Assembly (NCBI GenBank): GCA_963674475.2
Contig: CAXXFQ010000017.1
Location: 248,001-312,000, forward strand
Direction of reading: 5' to 3'
DNA from: CAXXFQ01 sp963674475
GTDB lineage: Bacteria; Planctomycetota; Planctomycetia; Pirellulales; Thermoguttaceae
DNA: 64,000 nucleotides
In this document: positions 63,411 through 64,000 of the stretch, in pieces
Layout: every line of letters begins with the position of its first letter
Numbering within the stretch: the stretch's first letter is position 1
Notes under the pieces: generated by a model
Database searches by the model: none
Seen by the model: the letters and a program-made list of their open reading frames with translations, nothing else
What the model was told of the DNA's origin: nothing
Program-made: the position numbers and the translations under genes

Positions 63411-64000
63411 CTATTTCATTTGGATAATCACGATTTTACCGTTAACCACTTGAAAATCAAGCTTGATGGATTGGAGCCCTCGGCGCAACGTTTCGCCGAG
63501 CGTGGTGTCTTTGACGCGAACGGAAACTTGATCGTCGCGCGTCGCGCCCCAGAGGGCCAAACGGTTTTCGTCCAATTCGATCTTGATGGCGGTCATTTCT
63601 TCGAAGAAGGTTAAGAAGTCGATCAGACGAACTTTGTCGAGTTGAAGTTTTTCGACCGGCAGTGCCAGACGCGCTTCGATCTCTTGTCGGGGCACCGCCG
63701 GTTGTTGCGGTTCGGCGGGAATCGGTGCCGGTCGAGCAGGGAGGATCTCCGCGGCGGTTTCGGTTTTCGACGGCGCGGGTATCGGTGGTGTCGCTGGCGT
63801 TTTCGACGGCGCTATCGCTGGTGTTTTTGAAGTCGGCTTGGTTTCTGGCGTCGGTTCATGACCGGCGATGGTGGCCAGTTGTTCGAGAACTTTTGGATCG
63901 GTATCCTTGGAGAAAAATCGGACCGAGCCGTCGGCCATCATGGCGAACAGGCCGTCCGGGCGACCGCTTCCGAAACCGTCGGGGCCGTTGATATACGGTT
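63411..64000 (-). CDS. DUF1559-type protein with C-terminal STN-like domain, 5' end beyond window
   Basis: Open to the right edge; the visible part is the last 196 residues or so. It opens in PYINGPDGFGSGRPDGLFAM then MADGSVRFFSKDTDPKVLEQ, the end of a DUF1559 (H-X9-DG) protein of planctomycetes, typically secreted with a type II pseudopilin-like N-terminus. A Pro/Thr/Lys linker (about 50 residues) leads to a domain of about 75 residues, KVRLIDFLTFFEEMTAIKIELDEN through IVIIQMK, resembling the secretin/TonB short N-terminal (STN) fold. The DUF1559-STN combination is unusual. Confidence 0.75.
   Translation of the reverse strand, partial: PYINGPDGFGSGRPDGLFAMMADGSVRFFSKDTDPKVLEQLATIAGHEPTPETKPTSKTPAIAPSKTPATPPIPAPSKTETAAEILPARPAPIPAEPQQPAVPRQEIEARLALPVEKLQLDKVRLIDFLTFFEEMTAIKIELDENRLALWGATRDDQVSVRVKDTTLGETLRRGLQSIKLDFQVVNGKIVIIQMK

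Overview
The window reads as chromosomal DNA of a planctomycete (Planctomycetota, most like the Pirellulaceae/Thermoguttaceae side). No marker gene such as 16S rRNA is present, so this rests on gene content: a DUF1559-type protein ending in an ADGSVRF motif, PEP-CTERM secreted proteins, a DUF1080 protein, a sialate O-acetylesterase, a DUF6798-type membrane protein, DUF1573, FloA, a plant-like phosphofructokinase, frequent TTG/GTG starts, and long gene-free spacers. Almost everything is housekeeping or cell-surface biology on both strands. No rRNA, tRNA, CRISPR array, integrase or transposase gene was found.

Layout. 1-8141: a glycosyltransferase cut by the left edge, phosphofructokinase, a methyltransferase, an S41 protease, a small secreted protein, a membrane-anchored TPR-like protein and a ceramidase-like secreted protein. 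8278-14555: a compact leftward cluster of nine virion-type genes (protease-scaffold, decoration protein, major capsid protein, small connector or neck proteins) with no portal, terminase, tape measure, lysis or integration gene; this is the most interesting locus. 14727-22085: YezD-like protein, ketopantoate reductase, alaS, cdsA, and the mcsB-mcsA protein-arginine-kinase pair. 22854-34846: trpE, floA, DUF1573, an aldolase, a histidine phosphatase, a sialate esterase, PBP2, pyrF and azoR. 35303-38845: an epimerase, a DUF523/DUF1722 protein and a class II photolyase in one likely operon. 39267-40883: a polytopic membrane protein lying between two inverted copies of a small foldback element. 41197-47228: DUF1080, an SDR enzyme, and five PEP-CTERM paralogues. 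48610-53556: cpaB, cpaC and cpaE of a Tad/Flp pilus, without the motor and inner-membrane genes. 53600-64000: a GHMP sugar kinase with a nucleotidyltransferase, an HtrA-like protease, a DksA-type regulator, glgC, a LOG protein, a beta-helix protein and a partial DUF1559/STN protein.

Two repeat families were found by comparing intergenic spacers. One is a three-hairpin element of about 125 bp (970-1092, 18990-19111, 19271-19398) that ends in an intrinsic terminator and shows compensatory base changes in its stems. The other is a 162-166 bp foldback MITE with terminal inverted repeats and TA target duplications (34888-35049, 39048-39209, 40900-41065). Functions are assigned by recognising motifs by eye; no database search was run.
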